NCBI RefSeq assembly: GCF_013376045.1
Contig: NZ_JABMJG010000009.1
Location: 310,001 to 374,000 of the forward strand
Source of the DNA: Variovorax sp. SG517
GTDB taxonomy: Bacteria; Pseudomonadota; Gammaproteobacteria; Burkholderiales; Burkholderiaceae_C
DNA length: 64,000 bases
Direction of reading: 5' to 3'
Below, piece by piece: positions 23,020-30,850 of the stretch. Under the pieces are notes generated by a model. The model did not search any database. It saw only the letters and a program-made list of their open reading frames with translations, and was not told the origin of the DNA. The position numbers and the translations under genes were made by a program. The number at the start of each line of letters is the position of its first letter. Position 1 is the stretch's first letter.

Positions 23020-24842
23020 GCGAACAACAAATCAAGGTGCCCGACATCGGCGACTTCGACGAAGTCGCGGTCATCGAGGTGCTGGTCAACGTCGGAGACA
23101 CGGTCAAGGCCGAGCAGTCGCTGATCACGGTCGAATCGGACAAGGCCTCGATGGAGATCCCGTCGTCCGCCGCCGGCGTGGTGAAGGCGCTGGCCGTGAA
23201 GGTGGGCGACAAGGTCAGCGAAGGCTCGGTGGTGCTGACGCTGGAAGTCGACGGTGCCGCGGCACCAGCGCCCGCAGCGGCAGCGCCTGCCCCGGCCGCC
23301 GCCCCCGCGAAGGCTGCTGCTCCCGCGCCCGCGCCAGCCCCCGCTGCTGCGGCCGTGGCCGTGTCCAGCTACGGCGGCAAGGTCGACGTCGAGTGCGACG
23401 TGATCGTGCTCGGCGCCGGCCCCGGCGGCTACTCGGCCGCCTTCCGCGCCGCCGACCTGGGCCTGAAGGTCGTGCTGATCGAGCGCTACGCCACCCTCGG
23501 CGGCGTGTGCCTGAACGTCGGCTGCATCCCCTCGAAGGCGCTGCTGCACGTGGCTTCGGTCATGGACGAGGTCAAGCACTTCGCCGACCTCGGCGTGAGC
23601 TTTGCCGCCCCGACGGTCGACCGCGCCAAGCTGCTCGGCCACAAGAACAAGGTGGTGGGCAAGCTCACCGGCGGCCTCACGGCCATGGCAAAGATGCGCA
23701 AGGTGGCGGTGCTGCGCGGCGTCGGCAACTTCATCGACCCGTACCACATCGAGGTCGAGGAAACCTCCGGCACCAGCTGGGACACCACCGGCAGCAAGCA
23801 GACCGTCAAGTTCCGCAGCGCGATCATCGCGGCCGGTTCGCAGGCCGTGAGCCTGCCCTTCATGCCGAAGGACCCGCGCGTGGTCGACTCGACCGGCGCG
23901 CTGGAGATGGGCACCGATCCCAAGCGCATGCTGATCCTGGGCGGCGGCATCATCGGCCTCGAAATGGGCACGGTGTATTCCACGCTGGGTGCGCGCCTGG
24001 ACGTGGTCGAGATGCTGGACGGCCTGATGCAGGGCGCGGACCGCGACCTGGTGAAGGTCTGGCAGAAGATGAACGCGCCGCGCTTCGACAACATCATGCT
24101 CAAGACCAAGACGGTCGGTGCCGAGGCCACGAAGGAAGGCATCAAGGTCACTTTCGAGGGCGAGAACGCGCCGAAGGAGCCGCAGGTGTACGACCTGGTG
24201 CTGCAGGCCGTGGGCCGCAGCCCCAACGGCAAGAAGATCAGCGCCGAGAAGGCCGGCGTCACGGTGAGCGACCGCGGCTTCATTCCGGTCGACATCCAGA
24301 TGCGCACCAACGTGCCGCACATCTTCGCCATCGGCGACATCGTGGGTCAGCCCATGCTGGCGCACAAGGCGGTGCACGAGGCGCACGTGGCGGCAGAAGT
24401 CATCGCCGGCGAGCTGAAGGGCGACAAGGAGCTGTCGAGCGCGGCCTTCAACGCCCGCGTGATCCCGAGCGTGGCCTACACCGACCCCGAAGTGGCGTGG
24501 GTCGGCCTGACGGAAGACCAGGCGAAGGCCGAAGGCATCAAGGTCAAGAAGGGGCACTTCCCTTGGACGGCCTCGGGCCGGGCGATTGCCAACGGCCGCG
24601 ACGAGGGCTTCACCAAGCTGCTGTTCGACGCCGAGACGCATCGCATCCTGGGCGGCGGCATCGTCGGCACGCATGCCGGCGACATGCTGGGCGAGATCGC
24701 GCTGGCCATCGAGATGGGCGCCGACGAGATCGACATCGGCAAGACCATTCACCCGCACCCGACGCTGGGCGAAAGCATCGGCATGGCGGCGGAAGTGGCG
24801 CACGGCACCTGCACGGACCTGCCGCCGCAGAAGAAGGGCTGA
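23016..24842 (+). CDS. lpdA: Dihydrolipoyl dehydrogenase with N-terminal lipoyl domain, PDH E3
   Basis: This FAD/NAD E3 reoxidises dihydrolipoyl groups of PDH E2. At 608 residues it is longer than ordinary E3 because it carries its own lipoyl domain (lipoyl lysine K43 in DKASMEIPSS) and an Ala/Pro linker. The E3 core shows the FAD motif VLGAGPGGYSAA, the redox pair in GGVCLNVGCIPSK (C-x4-C), the NAD motif LGGGIIGLEMG and the C-terminal HPHPTLGES active-site segment. The second E3 in the window (37310-38737) lacks a lipoyl domain. The ATG overlaps the previous stop. It ends before a bidirectional terminator. Confidence 0.97.
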   Translation: MSEQQIKVPDIGDFDEVAVIEVLVNVGDTVKAEQSLITVESDKASMEIPSSAAGVVKALAVKVGDKVSEGSVVLTLEVDGAAAPAPAAAAPAPAAAPAKAAAPAPAPAPAAAAVAVSSYGGKVDVECDVIVLGAGPGGYSAAFRAADLGLKVVLIERYATLGGVCLNVGCIPSKALLHVASVMDEVKHFADLGVSFAAPTVDRAKLLGHKNKVVGKLTGGLTAMAKMRKVAVLRGVGNFIDPYHIEVEETSGTSWDTTGSKQTVKFRSAIIAAGSQAVSLPFMPKDPRVVDSTGALEMGTDPKRMLILGGGIIGLEMGTVYSTLGARLDVVEMLDGLMQGADRDLVKVWQKMNAPRFDNIMLKTKTVGAEATKEGIKVTFEGENAPKEPQVYDLVLQAVGRSPNGKKISAEKAGVTVSDRGFIPVDIQMRTNVPHIFAIGDIVGQPMLAHKAVHEAHVAAEVIAGELKGDKELSSAAFNARVIPSVAYTDPEVAWVGLTEDQAKAEGIKVKKGHFPWTASGRAIANGRDEGFTKLLFDAETHRILGGGIVGTHAGDMLGEIALAIEMGADEIDIGKTIHPHPTLGESIGMAAEVAHGTCTDLPPQKKG

Positions 24843-24854
24843 AGAAGAGCCGAA

Positions 24855-24907
24855 GGGCGCCTGCCTGTCGGGCGCCCATAAAAAATCCCGCCGAGGCGGG
24901 ATTCTTT
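24855..24907. terminator. Tandem hairpins with bidirectional terminator, lpdA/NlpC convergent end
   Basis: GGGCGCC (24855-24861) pairs with GGCGCCC (24871-24877). The second hairpin, AATCCCGC/GCGGGATT (24884-24891 with 24896-24903), is flanked by an A-run on the left and CTTTT on the right. It can stop transcription from both lpdA and the minus-strand peptidase gene. Confidence 0.85.
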
Positions 24908-24929
24908 TCGTCCTTGACGGGAAGGGGGC

Positions 24930-25505
24930 TCAGTTGCCGGTATTCGCGACCGCTGCGGCCTTCACTTCGTCCGCCTGACCGCCGACCACGCGACGGGCAC
25001 CGTCGAAGCGGCGCTGCCAGTAGCTGCCGTTCATGTCTTCCACGCGGACTTGCGCGCCGGAGCGGGGAGAGTGGATGAACTTGCCTTCGCCGACATAGAT
25101 GCCGACATGGCTGAAGGCGCGGCGCATGGTGTTGAAGAACACGAGGTCGCCGGGCTTGAGCTGGTCGCGGTCGATCTTCTCGGTGGCGGCGGCCTGCTCT
25201 TCGGCGCGGCGGGGGAGCATGTGGCCGACCGTCTGGTTGTACATGGCGCGGACGAAGCCGCTGCAGTCGAAACCGGATTCGGCGGTGTTGCCGCCGCGGC
25301 GGTAGGGAACGCCGAGGAATCCGATGGCGGTGACGACCAGGTCGGAAGTGCGTTCGGTGACGGTTTGGCGAACCTGCTTGAGTTGCCCGATCAGGCCTTT
25401 GTCGGCAAGCATTCGTGCCAGCTCGTCATCGGTTTTTTCCTGTTGGGGGGCTGCATGGACTGCAACGGCAAAGAGGAGGGATGCGGGTAGGACGAAAAAA
25501 CGCAT
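24930..25505 (-). CDS. Secreted NlpC/P60 (C40) cell-wall peptidase
   Basis: A 191-residue exported peptidoglycan hydrolase. The N-terminus MRFFVLPASLLFAVAVHAA is a signal peptide with cleavage likely after HAA. The NlpC/P60 domain (about residues 50-165) shows the catalytic cysteine in SGFDCSGFVRAMYN, and the catalytic histidine in FSHVGIYVGEGKFIHSP. The RRGGNTAESGFDCSG lead-in is typical of Spr/NlpC-type endopeptidases that cut muropeptide cross-links. It stands alone, convergent with lpdA across a shared terminator. The upstream region to 25746 is AT-rich and holds promoter-like sequence but no further gene. Confidence 0.92.
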   Translation of the reverse strand: MRFFVLPASLLFAVAVHAAPQQEKTDDELARMLADKGLIGQLKQVRQTVTERTSDLVVTAIGFLGVPYRRGGNTAESGFDCSGFVRAMYNQTVGHMLPRRAEEQAAATEKIDRDQLKPGDLVFFNTMRRAFSHVGIYVGEGKFIHSPRSGAQVRVEDMNGSYWQRRFDGARRVVGGQADEVKAAAVANTGN

Positions 25506-25627
25506 GGCGCGTAGGATATTGATGACGCGCGGTTATGTCAATTTAAACAGAATTAGCGGATCCCTCTGTAAGTCATTGATTTACATGAAAAATTTCGATC
25601 CGGCCAAAGAAAAAATGTAACGGCGAA

Positions 25628-25646
25628 CGTTTATGGTCCATAAACG
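25628..25646. promoter_or_regulatory. 19-base near-perfect palindrome upstream of the sugar dehydrogenase gene
   Basis: CGTTTATGG-T-CCATAAACG has 9-base arms around one central base, in an AT-rich island about 100 bases before the ATG at 25747. The symmetry and position suggest an operator for a dimeric repressor. The regulator is not identified. The rest of 25506-25746 holds no gene that I can see. Confidence 0.45.
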
Positions 25647-25746
25647 GTTGACGGCCGAAAGGCCTTCAGACCTCGGGTGGATCGATGCTCATGCTGGATT
25701 CGGTCGCTATTTCTCGCCAAGATCGCCCCAACTTCACGGAAAAGCC

Positions 25747-26877
25747 ATGAACTTGCCGCGCTTGCCTCTTTGGACATCACTTCGATGCTGGACATTTGTC
25801 ACGGTAATCGGGTTCTGCGGCCTCACCGCCGCGCAGACTCGGTCTGAAACCGTGGCGACGGGGCTCGAGAACCCGTGGGGTGTTGCCTTCCTTCCGGGCG
25901 GCCGTTTCGTGGTGACGGAGCGGCCCGGCCGCATGCGGCTGATTGGTGCCGACGGAAGGATCGGCGCTCCCATCGCAGGCCTGCCTCCCATTGCGGCGGG
26001 CGGGCAGGGCGGCCTGCTCGACGTGCTCGCCGACTCCGGCTTCGAAAAGAACCGCACGCTGTATTTCTGCTTCTCCGAGCCCGACGCCGGCGGCTCGGCC
26101 AACAGCACCGCGCTGGCCCGCGCCAATCTGTCGACCGACGGCACGAAGCTCGAGGAGCTGAAGATCATCTTCAGCCAGCAGCCCAAGGTGGCGAGCCGCG
26201 CCCACTTCGGCTGCCGCATCGTCGAGGCGCGCGACGGCACGCTCTTTCTCACGCTCGGCGACCGCTTCAGCCGCAAGGAAGACGCGCAGAAGCTCGACAA
26301 CCATCTCGGCAAGATCGTGCGCATCGGCAAGGACGGCTCGGTGCCCAAGGCCAACCCCTTCGTCGGCAAAGCGGGCGCGCTCCCCGAGATATGGAGCTAC
26401 GGACACCGCAATGGGCAGGGCGCCACGCTCGCGCCCGACGGCCGTCTCTGGATGACCGAGCACGGCCCGCAAGGCGGCGACGAAATCAACATTCCGCAGG
26501 CCGGCCGCAACTACGGCTGGCCGGTGATCACCTACGGCGAGAACTACGGCGGCGGCAAGATCGGCGACGGCATCACGGCCAAGGAAGGTATGGAGCAGCC
26601 GCTGCACTACTGGGTGCCGTCGATAGCGCCGTCCGGCATGGCGTTCCTGACCAGCGATCGCTATGGCGCCGCCTGGAAGGGCAACCTCTTCGTCGGTTCG
26701 CTTAAGTTCGGCTACCTCGATCGCATCGAGCTGAAGGCCGGCAAGGTGGTCGCCGAACACAAGCTGCTGGCCGAGGGGCGCGCGCGCATCCGCGACGTGA
26801 AGCAGGGCCCGGACGGCTTGCTCTACGTGCTGACCGACGAAGCCGACGGCAAACTGCTGCGCCTGCGGCCGAACTGA
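25747..26877 (+). CDS. PQQ-dependent sugar (aldose) dehydrogenase, YliI-like
   Basis: A 376-residue periplasmic protein. An N-terminal signal peptide (hydrophobic core FVTVIGFCGLTAA, cleavage near AAQ) is followed by a six-bladed beta-propeller of the soluble glucose/aldose sugar dehydrogenase family. Typical segments are GLENPWGVAFLPGG, GQGGLLDV, LGDRFSRKEDAQKLDNHLGKI, the SYGHRNGQGATL motif and the EHGPQGGDEIN motif for PQQ and calcium. It is like E. coli YliI (Asd), which oxidises aldoses to lactones. The longer frame from 25633 crosses the palindrome and lacks conservation, so the ATG at 25747 is preferred. No PQQ synthesis genes are in the window. Confidence 0.85.
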   Translation: MNLPRLPLWTSLRCWTFVTVIGFCGLTAAQTRSETVATGLENPWGVAFLPGGRFVVTERPGRMRLIGADGRIGAPIAGLPPIAAGGQGGLLDVLADSGFEKNRTLYFCFSEPDAGGSANSTALARANLSTDGTKLEELKIIFSQQPKVASRAHFGCRIVEARDGTLFLTLGDRFSRKEDAQKLDNHLGKIVRIGKDGSVPKANPFVGKAGALPEIWSYGHRNGQGATLAPDGRLWMTEHGPQGGDEINIPQAGRNYGWPVITYGENYGGGKIGDGITAKEGMEQPLHYWVPSIAPSGMAFLTSDRYGAAWKGNLFVGSLKFGYLDRIELKAGKVVAEHKLLAEGRARIRDVKQGPDGLLYVLTDEADGKLLRLRPN

Positions 26878-26900
26878 GCCGGCTTCAGCTCGATAGATGT

Positions 26901-27698
26901 TCAGCCGGGGCAGCCCGGCAGCGGCAGGGTCGGAAGCATCCGGCGCCAGAGCCGGTTCCATTCGGGCCAGTCGTGGCCGCCTTCGGTCGTGAAGACACGC
27001 TCGGGCGGCAGCACGCCGGCCAGCAGGCGGTGGCTGAATGCGAAGCGGTCGTCCAGTCCGTAACCCAGATAGAGCGGGGGCCGGGCACCCGCGGTGTTCG
27101 TGAAGCCGGCGTAGCCGCGCAGCCATTGCCAGAGCTGGGTCTCGTCCGGCGTTCGTGGAGGTGCAGCGGCTGGATCGACCAGCGGCCCCTTCCACTTGGC
27201 AAGGCCGCCGGCATTGGCGATGTCAGTGGAGAGCGTGCGTTCGCCCAGATAGGGCGCGATCGTCACCAAGCCTGCGAGGTCGCCAGGATGCGTCTGCGCG
27301 TAGAGCATTCCGCCGAAGCCACCGAGCGAGATGCCCACGAACCAGATCTGGCGGTAGCCCTGGCCGCGTGCCGGCACCATCACGTCGGCGCTCAGGCGAT
27401 CGAGGATGGTCTTGTCGTTGAAGTAGCCGAGGTGGGAGTCGACCAGCATCACGTCGGCCGCGATGCGGTTCTCGCGGACTGCGCGAACGAAGCCTTCGCG
27501 CTCGAATTCGTCGGGCGCCGAATACGCGCCAGGCAGCATCACCAGCAGCGTGTCGATGTTGTCGCGCGGGCAGCTGCTTTTCTCGAGGGAGGTCGCCATC
27601 GGCACCGTGGCCTTGCGCACGCCGCCGCAGGCCATGACGAGCAGCGCGACGCCCAGCCCCGCCGCCGCGAGGCCCAACCGTTTCGAGAAGAACTTCAT
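26901..27698 (-). CDS. Lipoprotein with alpha/beta-hydrolase fold
   Basis: A 265-residue protein with a lipoprotein signal (GLGVALLVMAC; the lipobox cysteine follows LVMA). The remaining part has an alpha/beta-hydrolase look: the nucleophile elbow GISLGGFGGML supplies the serine, an early LLVMLPGAYSAPDEF supplies the oxyanion region, and GLDDRFAFSHRLL plus GGHDWPEW near the end fit the acidic residue and histidine. The substrate is unknown; an esterase or PHB-depolymerase-like activity is possible. It is 10 bases downstream of the minus-strand hydroxylase-like gene and may be co-transcribed. Confidence 0.7.
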   Translation of the reverse strand: MKFFSKRLGLAAAGLGVALLVMACGGVRKATVPMATSLEKSSCPRDNIDTLLVMLPGAYSAPDEFEREGFVRAVRENRIAADVMLVDSHLGYFNDKTILDRLSADVMVPARGQGYRQIWFVGISLGGFGGMLYAQTHPGDLAGLVTIAPYLGERTLSTDIANAGGLAKWKGPLVDPAAAPPRTPDETQLWQWLRGYAGFTNTAGARPPLYLGYGLDDRFAFSHRLLAGVLPPERVFTTEGGHDWPEWNRLWRRMLPTLPLPGCPG

Positions 27699-27708
27699 CC
27701 GCCGGAGT

Positions 27709-29331
27709 CTAGGCGCGCCGCGAGGCCGGCAGGTCGACCATCACCGGCTGGCCCGGCGTGGTGCATCCCGTGTCGCAGCACCTGCCCGGCTGGCGGTTGC
27801 GGGTGATGGCGCGCGCCGGATCGTGAGGCGTGGCAGCCGGCGAGCCGTCGGCCGCGATGCCGCGTTCGAGGATGCGTTCGACCAGCTCGACCTTGGAGCC
27901 CACGGGATAGTTACGCCAGATCTCCTGCTTCATCGCCGCGGGCGAGCCGCCGCCGTGCAGGCTGATCACGCTGTACCAGCCGCCCTGGTAGCCGGCGGTC
28001 AGGTCCTCGATGAAGCGGGCCGTCTCGATGCGCTGCTCGTAGGGAATGGCCGGGTTGGCACGCAGCACGTCGGACAGGCGGGCTGCGGTCTCCGGGTTGT
28101 GGTCTTCGTCGGGGCCGGGCAGGGTGACGATCAGGCCGCCGCTCACGTAGTGCGCGATGCGGTGCATGTCGTAGATCTTCGTGGCCAGCAGCAGCTTGCC
28201 GATGTTGCTGAACACCGGATCGGGCATGAACACCTCGCAGTGCTCGTCGGCCTTGCCGTAGACGCTGGCCGCCACGCCGCAGGCGAAGAAGCTCTCGGTG
28301 ATGGTGATGAGCTCGACCATCTGCTCGCGCAGGTGGCTTTCCTTGCCCGGGTCGAAGCCGTTGGCCTCGCACATCAGCGCGCCCGCGCCGATCAGCAGGT
28401 CGCCGAAGCCGGCGCGCGCGCCGATGCAGCTGTGGCGGTGGTGCGTGGCGTAGCTGTAGGTCAGGTGGCCGGAGTGCTCCCACTCGCCAGCATAGAACAC
28501 GCGTTCCCAGGGCACGAAGACCTTGTCGAACATGCACACGCCGGTGCTCTGCCCGTACTTGCGGCTGAAGAGGGCCTCGCCATGCTCAAGCTTCTCGCCG
28601 GGCCGGCCCGCCGGCCGCGCGACGATGGTGAGGCCGGGCGCATCGAGCGGCACGGCGCAGCAGACCGCGAAGTCGGCGTCTTCTTTTCCCATGTTGCGGC
28701 AGGGCATGACGAGCAGCTCGTGCACGTAGGGCGCGCCGGTCACGATCGCCTTGGTGCCCGAGATGACGATGCCGCGCGCGTTGCGCTCGACCACGTGCAG
28801 GTAGCTGTCGGCGTTGGCCTGCTCGTGCGGGCGGCGGCTGCGGTCGCCCTTGGCGTCTGTCATGGCGACGCCGAGCGTCAGTTCCTGGTCCTGCACGCGG
28901 TGCAGGTATTCGTGGAAGCGGGTCGTGTGTTCGGTGCTGCCGCGGGCGTCGTCGATGCGGGCCGACACCTGGGCGATGGCGTTGAGCGCGTCGTGCGTCA
29001 GGTAGCGCTGGGCGCAGCCCGTTTCCTGGCAGACCAGGCGCACGGCCTCGAGCTTGTTGAGCAGGTCGCCGGCGCTCGTGTTGATGTGTGAGAGGCGGTT
29101 GACCCGCTTGCCGCTGGTGTGCTGAACCGCAGTCATCAGCGGCTCGTATTCCTTCTTCAGGGCGTAGTCGTAGGTGAGGGCGATGGCATTGATGCCGGGC
29201 TGGAAGGCCGCTTCGTCGGCCACGCTGTCGACGCGTCGGCCGTCGACGAAAACCGTGGGCTTGTAGCGGCGCAGCGATTCGCGGTAGTCGGCGCCGGACA
29301 TGAGGGAGGCGCTGGAAAGCGGGGCGTTCAT
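27709..29331 (-). CDS. HpaB/AbfD superfamily flavoprotein (4-hydroxyphenylacetate 3-hydroxylase family)
   Basis: A 540-residue flavoprotein of the family uniting HpaB-type FADH2 monooxygenases and 4-hydroxybutyryl-CoA dehydratase (AbfD). It resembles AbfD more: AMTDAKGDR, SGGLIVTLPGP and LHGGGSP all have close AbfD counterparts. AbfD binds a [4Fe-4S] cluster with three Cys and one His. Here C106 and H298 are kept, but the other two cysteine positions are Y110 and A305, so cluster binding and dehydratase chemistry are doubtful. The C-terminus has an unusual tail with CCDTGC. A divergent TetR gene lies 105 bases away. Substrate unknown; a monooxygenase or a new lyase are both possible. Confidence 0.75.
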   Translation of the reverse strand: MNAPLSSASLMSGADYRESLRRYKPTVFVDGRRVDSVADEAAFQPGINAIALTYDYALKKEYEPLMTAVQHTSGKRVNRLSHINTSAGDLLNKLEAVRLVCQETGCAQRYLTHDALNAIAQVSARIDDARGSTEHTTRFHEYLHRVQDQELTLGVAMTDAKGDRSRRPHEQANADSYLHVVERNARGIVISGTKAIVTGAPYVHELLVMPCRNMGKEDADFAVCCAVPLDAPGLTIVARPAGRPGEKLEHGEALFSRKYGQSTGVCMFDKVFVPWERVFYAGEWEHSGHLTYSYATHHRHSCIGARAGFGDLLIGAGALMCEANGFDPGKESHLREQMVELITITESFFACGVAASVYGKADEHCEVFMPDPVFSNIGKLLLATKIYDMHRIAHYVSGGLIVTLPGPDEDHNPETAARLSDVLRANPAIPYEQRIETARFIEDLTAGYQGGWYSVISLHGGGSPAAMKQEIWRNYPVGSKVELVERILERGIAADGSPAATPHDPARAITRNRQPGRCCDTGCTTPGQPVMVDLPASRRA

Positions 29332-29361
29332 CGTGTCTGTCTCCTGGCTGTTTGCCGTGAT

Positions 29362-29376
29362 TTAAACACTGTTCAA
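29362..29376. promoter_or_regulatory. Candidate TetR operator in the divergent promoter region
   Basis: TTAAACACTGTTCAA is a 15-base palindrome with one mismatched pair, placed between the divergent hydroxylase-family and tetR genes. It fits the shape of TetR-family operators. A second palindrome, TCGATCAATCGA, is at 29408-29419, and a half copy TCGATCAA is at 29381-29388. Confidence 0.45.
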
Positions 29377-29436
29377 TTTTTCGATCAACGGTCAGAAAAT
29401 CGGATGCTCGATCAATCGAAGGCTATATTTCGGCCA

Positions 29437-30108
29437 ATGGAAGCCAAGATCCAACGCCGCCAGGCGCTCAGCGATGCCCGCCGTATGCTCGTGCTCGATG
29501 CCGCCCGTGCGGTCTTTCTGGAAGCCGGCATCGAGGGCGCGAGCGTGCGCGAAATCGCCAGGAGGGCCGGCTACACGCCGGGTGCCATCTATTCGTACTT
29601 CGAGAGCAAGGAGGCGATCTACGCGGCCTTGCTCGACGAGTCGATCCAGCGGCTGCAAACCGCCGTAGCCGACGCCCCGGTGTCGCAGGACGGCCCCGGC
29701 CAGGCGCTCGCGGCGAGAGCCCAGGCGTGGTTCGACTTCTACGCGGCGAACCCGCGCGACCTGGACCTGGGCTTCTATCTTGTGCAGGGCATGCGCCCGC
29801 GCGGCCTGACCAGCGAACTCGACCACGAGCTGAACGACCATCTCTACCAGGCCCTGCGACCCTGCGAAGAGGCGCTGCAGGAACTGGGGCTCGACGCGGA
29901 CACCGCCCTGCGCGAGAACACGGCGCTCTTCGCGCACGGCGTCGGCCTGCTGCTGATGCAGCACACGGGGCGCATCCGCATGTTCAGGCAGTCGGCCGAC
30001 GCGCTGTTCAAGGCCTACGTGGCCCAGCTCGTGCAGCGCGTTGCCGGCGGCTCGCGTCAGCCGGGTCTTTTCGGTGGTACGGTTCAGCCCGATTCAACAG
30101 ATTCCTGA
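29437..30108 (+). CDS. TetR/AcrR-family transcriptional regulator
   Basis: A 223-residue regulator. The N-terminal helix-turn-helix is clear (VREIARRAGYTPGAIYSYFESKEAIYAALL, quoted in part), followed by a helical ligand-binding domain. The ATG at 29437 (MEAKIQRRQ) is chosen; longer frames from 29119 and 29404 enter the operator region and the divergent gene. It is divergent from the HpaB/AbfD-like gene and is probably the local repressor of that gene and of itself. An isochorismatase gene follows after 16 bases and may be in the same transcript. Ligand unknown. Confidence 0.9.
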   Translation: MEAKIQRRQALSDARRMLVLDAARAVFLEAGIEGASVREIARRAGYTPGAIYSYFESKEAIYAALLDESIQRLQTAVADAPVSQDGPGQALAARAQAWFDFYAANPRDLDLGFYLVQGMRPRGLTSELDHELNDHLYQALRPCEEALQELGLDADTALRENTALFAHGVGLLLMQHTGRIRMFRQSADALFKAYVAQLVQRVAGGSRQPGLFGGTVQPDSTDS

Positions 30109-30124
30109 GAGAAAGAACCTTTTC

Positions 30125-30727
30125 ATGCTGCTCGATGCCTCGCAATCCCAACTCGTCCTGGTCGACTACCAGGAGCGCCTGATGCCGGCGATCTTCGAGG
30201 GAGAAGCGGTCGCGCAGAACGCCGTGCGGCTCGGCAAGATGGCCAAGCTGTTCCAGGTGCCGGTGTTCGGCACCGAGCACAACCCCTCCAAGCTTGGCCA
30301 GAACCTGCCCGACATCCGCGCGCATTTCCAGCGCACCCTGTCGAAGATGCACTTCAGCGGCGTGGAAGAGGGCCTGGGCGAATGGCTGCGCGTGCCGGCC
30401 AAGGCGCCGCAGGGCAATGCGCGCAGCCTGCCCAAGCACCTGCAGAAGCCGCAGCAGGCCGCCGAGGAGCGCAACAGCATCGTCATTGCCGGTTGCGAAG
30501 CCCATGTCTGCCTGCTGCAGACGGCGCTCGACCTGCTGGAAGACGAGTTCGAGGTCTGGGTCGTGACCGACGCCTGCAGCTCGCGCACCGAGCGCAACCG
30601 CGATGCCGCCTTCGACCGCCTGGCCGGCGCGGGCGCCGAGCTGGTGACGACGGAGATGGTCGGCTTCGAATGGCTGCGCACGGCGGAGCATCCCGCGTTT
30701 CCTGAAGTGCTCTCGCTCGTCCGCTGA
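30125..30727 (+). CDS. Isochorismatase-family cysteine hydrolase
   Basis: A 200-residue hydrolase of the isochorismatase/nicotinamidase superfamily. The expected triad is visible: Asp in LVLVDYQERL, Lys in HNPSKLGQNLP and Cys in IAGCEAHVCLLQTALDLL. The segment VVTDACSSRTERNRDAAFDRL is also typical. The ATG at 30125 (MLLDASQSQ) follows AGAAAGAACC; the longer frame from 30041 overlaps tetR and is rejected. Such proteins are often annotated as hydrolase YcaC-like, and the substrate cannot be set from sequence. It follows the TetR gene and ends with a GC hairpin. Confidence 0.85.
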   Translation: MLLDASQSQLVLVDYQERLMPAIFEGEAVAQNAVRLGKMAKLFQVPVFGTEHNPSKLGQNLPDIRAHFQRTLSKMHFSGVEEGLGEWLRVPAKAPQGNARSLPKHLQKPQQAAEERNSIVIAGCEAHVCLLQTALDLLEDEFEVWVVTDACSSRTERNRDAAFDRLAGAGAELVTTEMVGFEWLRTAEHPAFPEVLSLVR

Positions 30728-30744
30728 GCCGGGCGGCGGAGTAA

Positions 30745-30762
30745 AGCCGGATTGCTCCGGCT
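30745..30762 (+). other. Hairpin after the isochorismatase gene
   Basis: AGCCGGA pairs with TCCGGCT around a TTGC loop, 18 bases after the stop. There is no T-tract, so it may be an mRNA 3' end structure rather than a full terminator. Confidence 0.4.
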
Positions 30763-30767
30763 GTCAG

Positions 30768-30778
30768 CTTGCTGCAAG
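30768..30778. promoter_or_regulatory. Small palindrome in the prpE upstream region
   Basis: CTTGCTGCAAG is a perfect 11-base palindrome about 70 bases before the prpE ATG. A loose promoter pair, TTGCTG and TTATGA 18 bases apart, overlaps it. Its role as an operator is a guess. Confidence 0.25.
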
Positions 30779-30850
30779 ATCGGTCTCCATAATTATGAAT
30801 TCAGTTTTGGCGCCGGCCAGAACGGAACGAATAACAGGAGACAAACCGAG

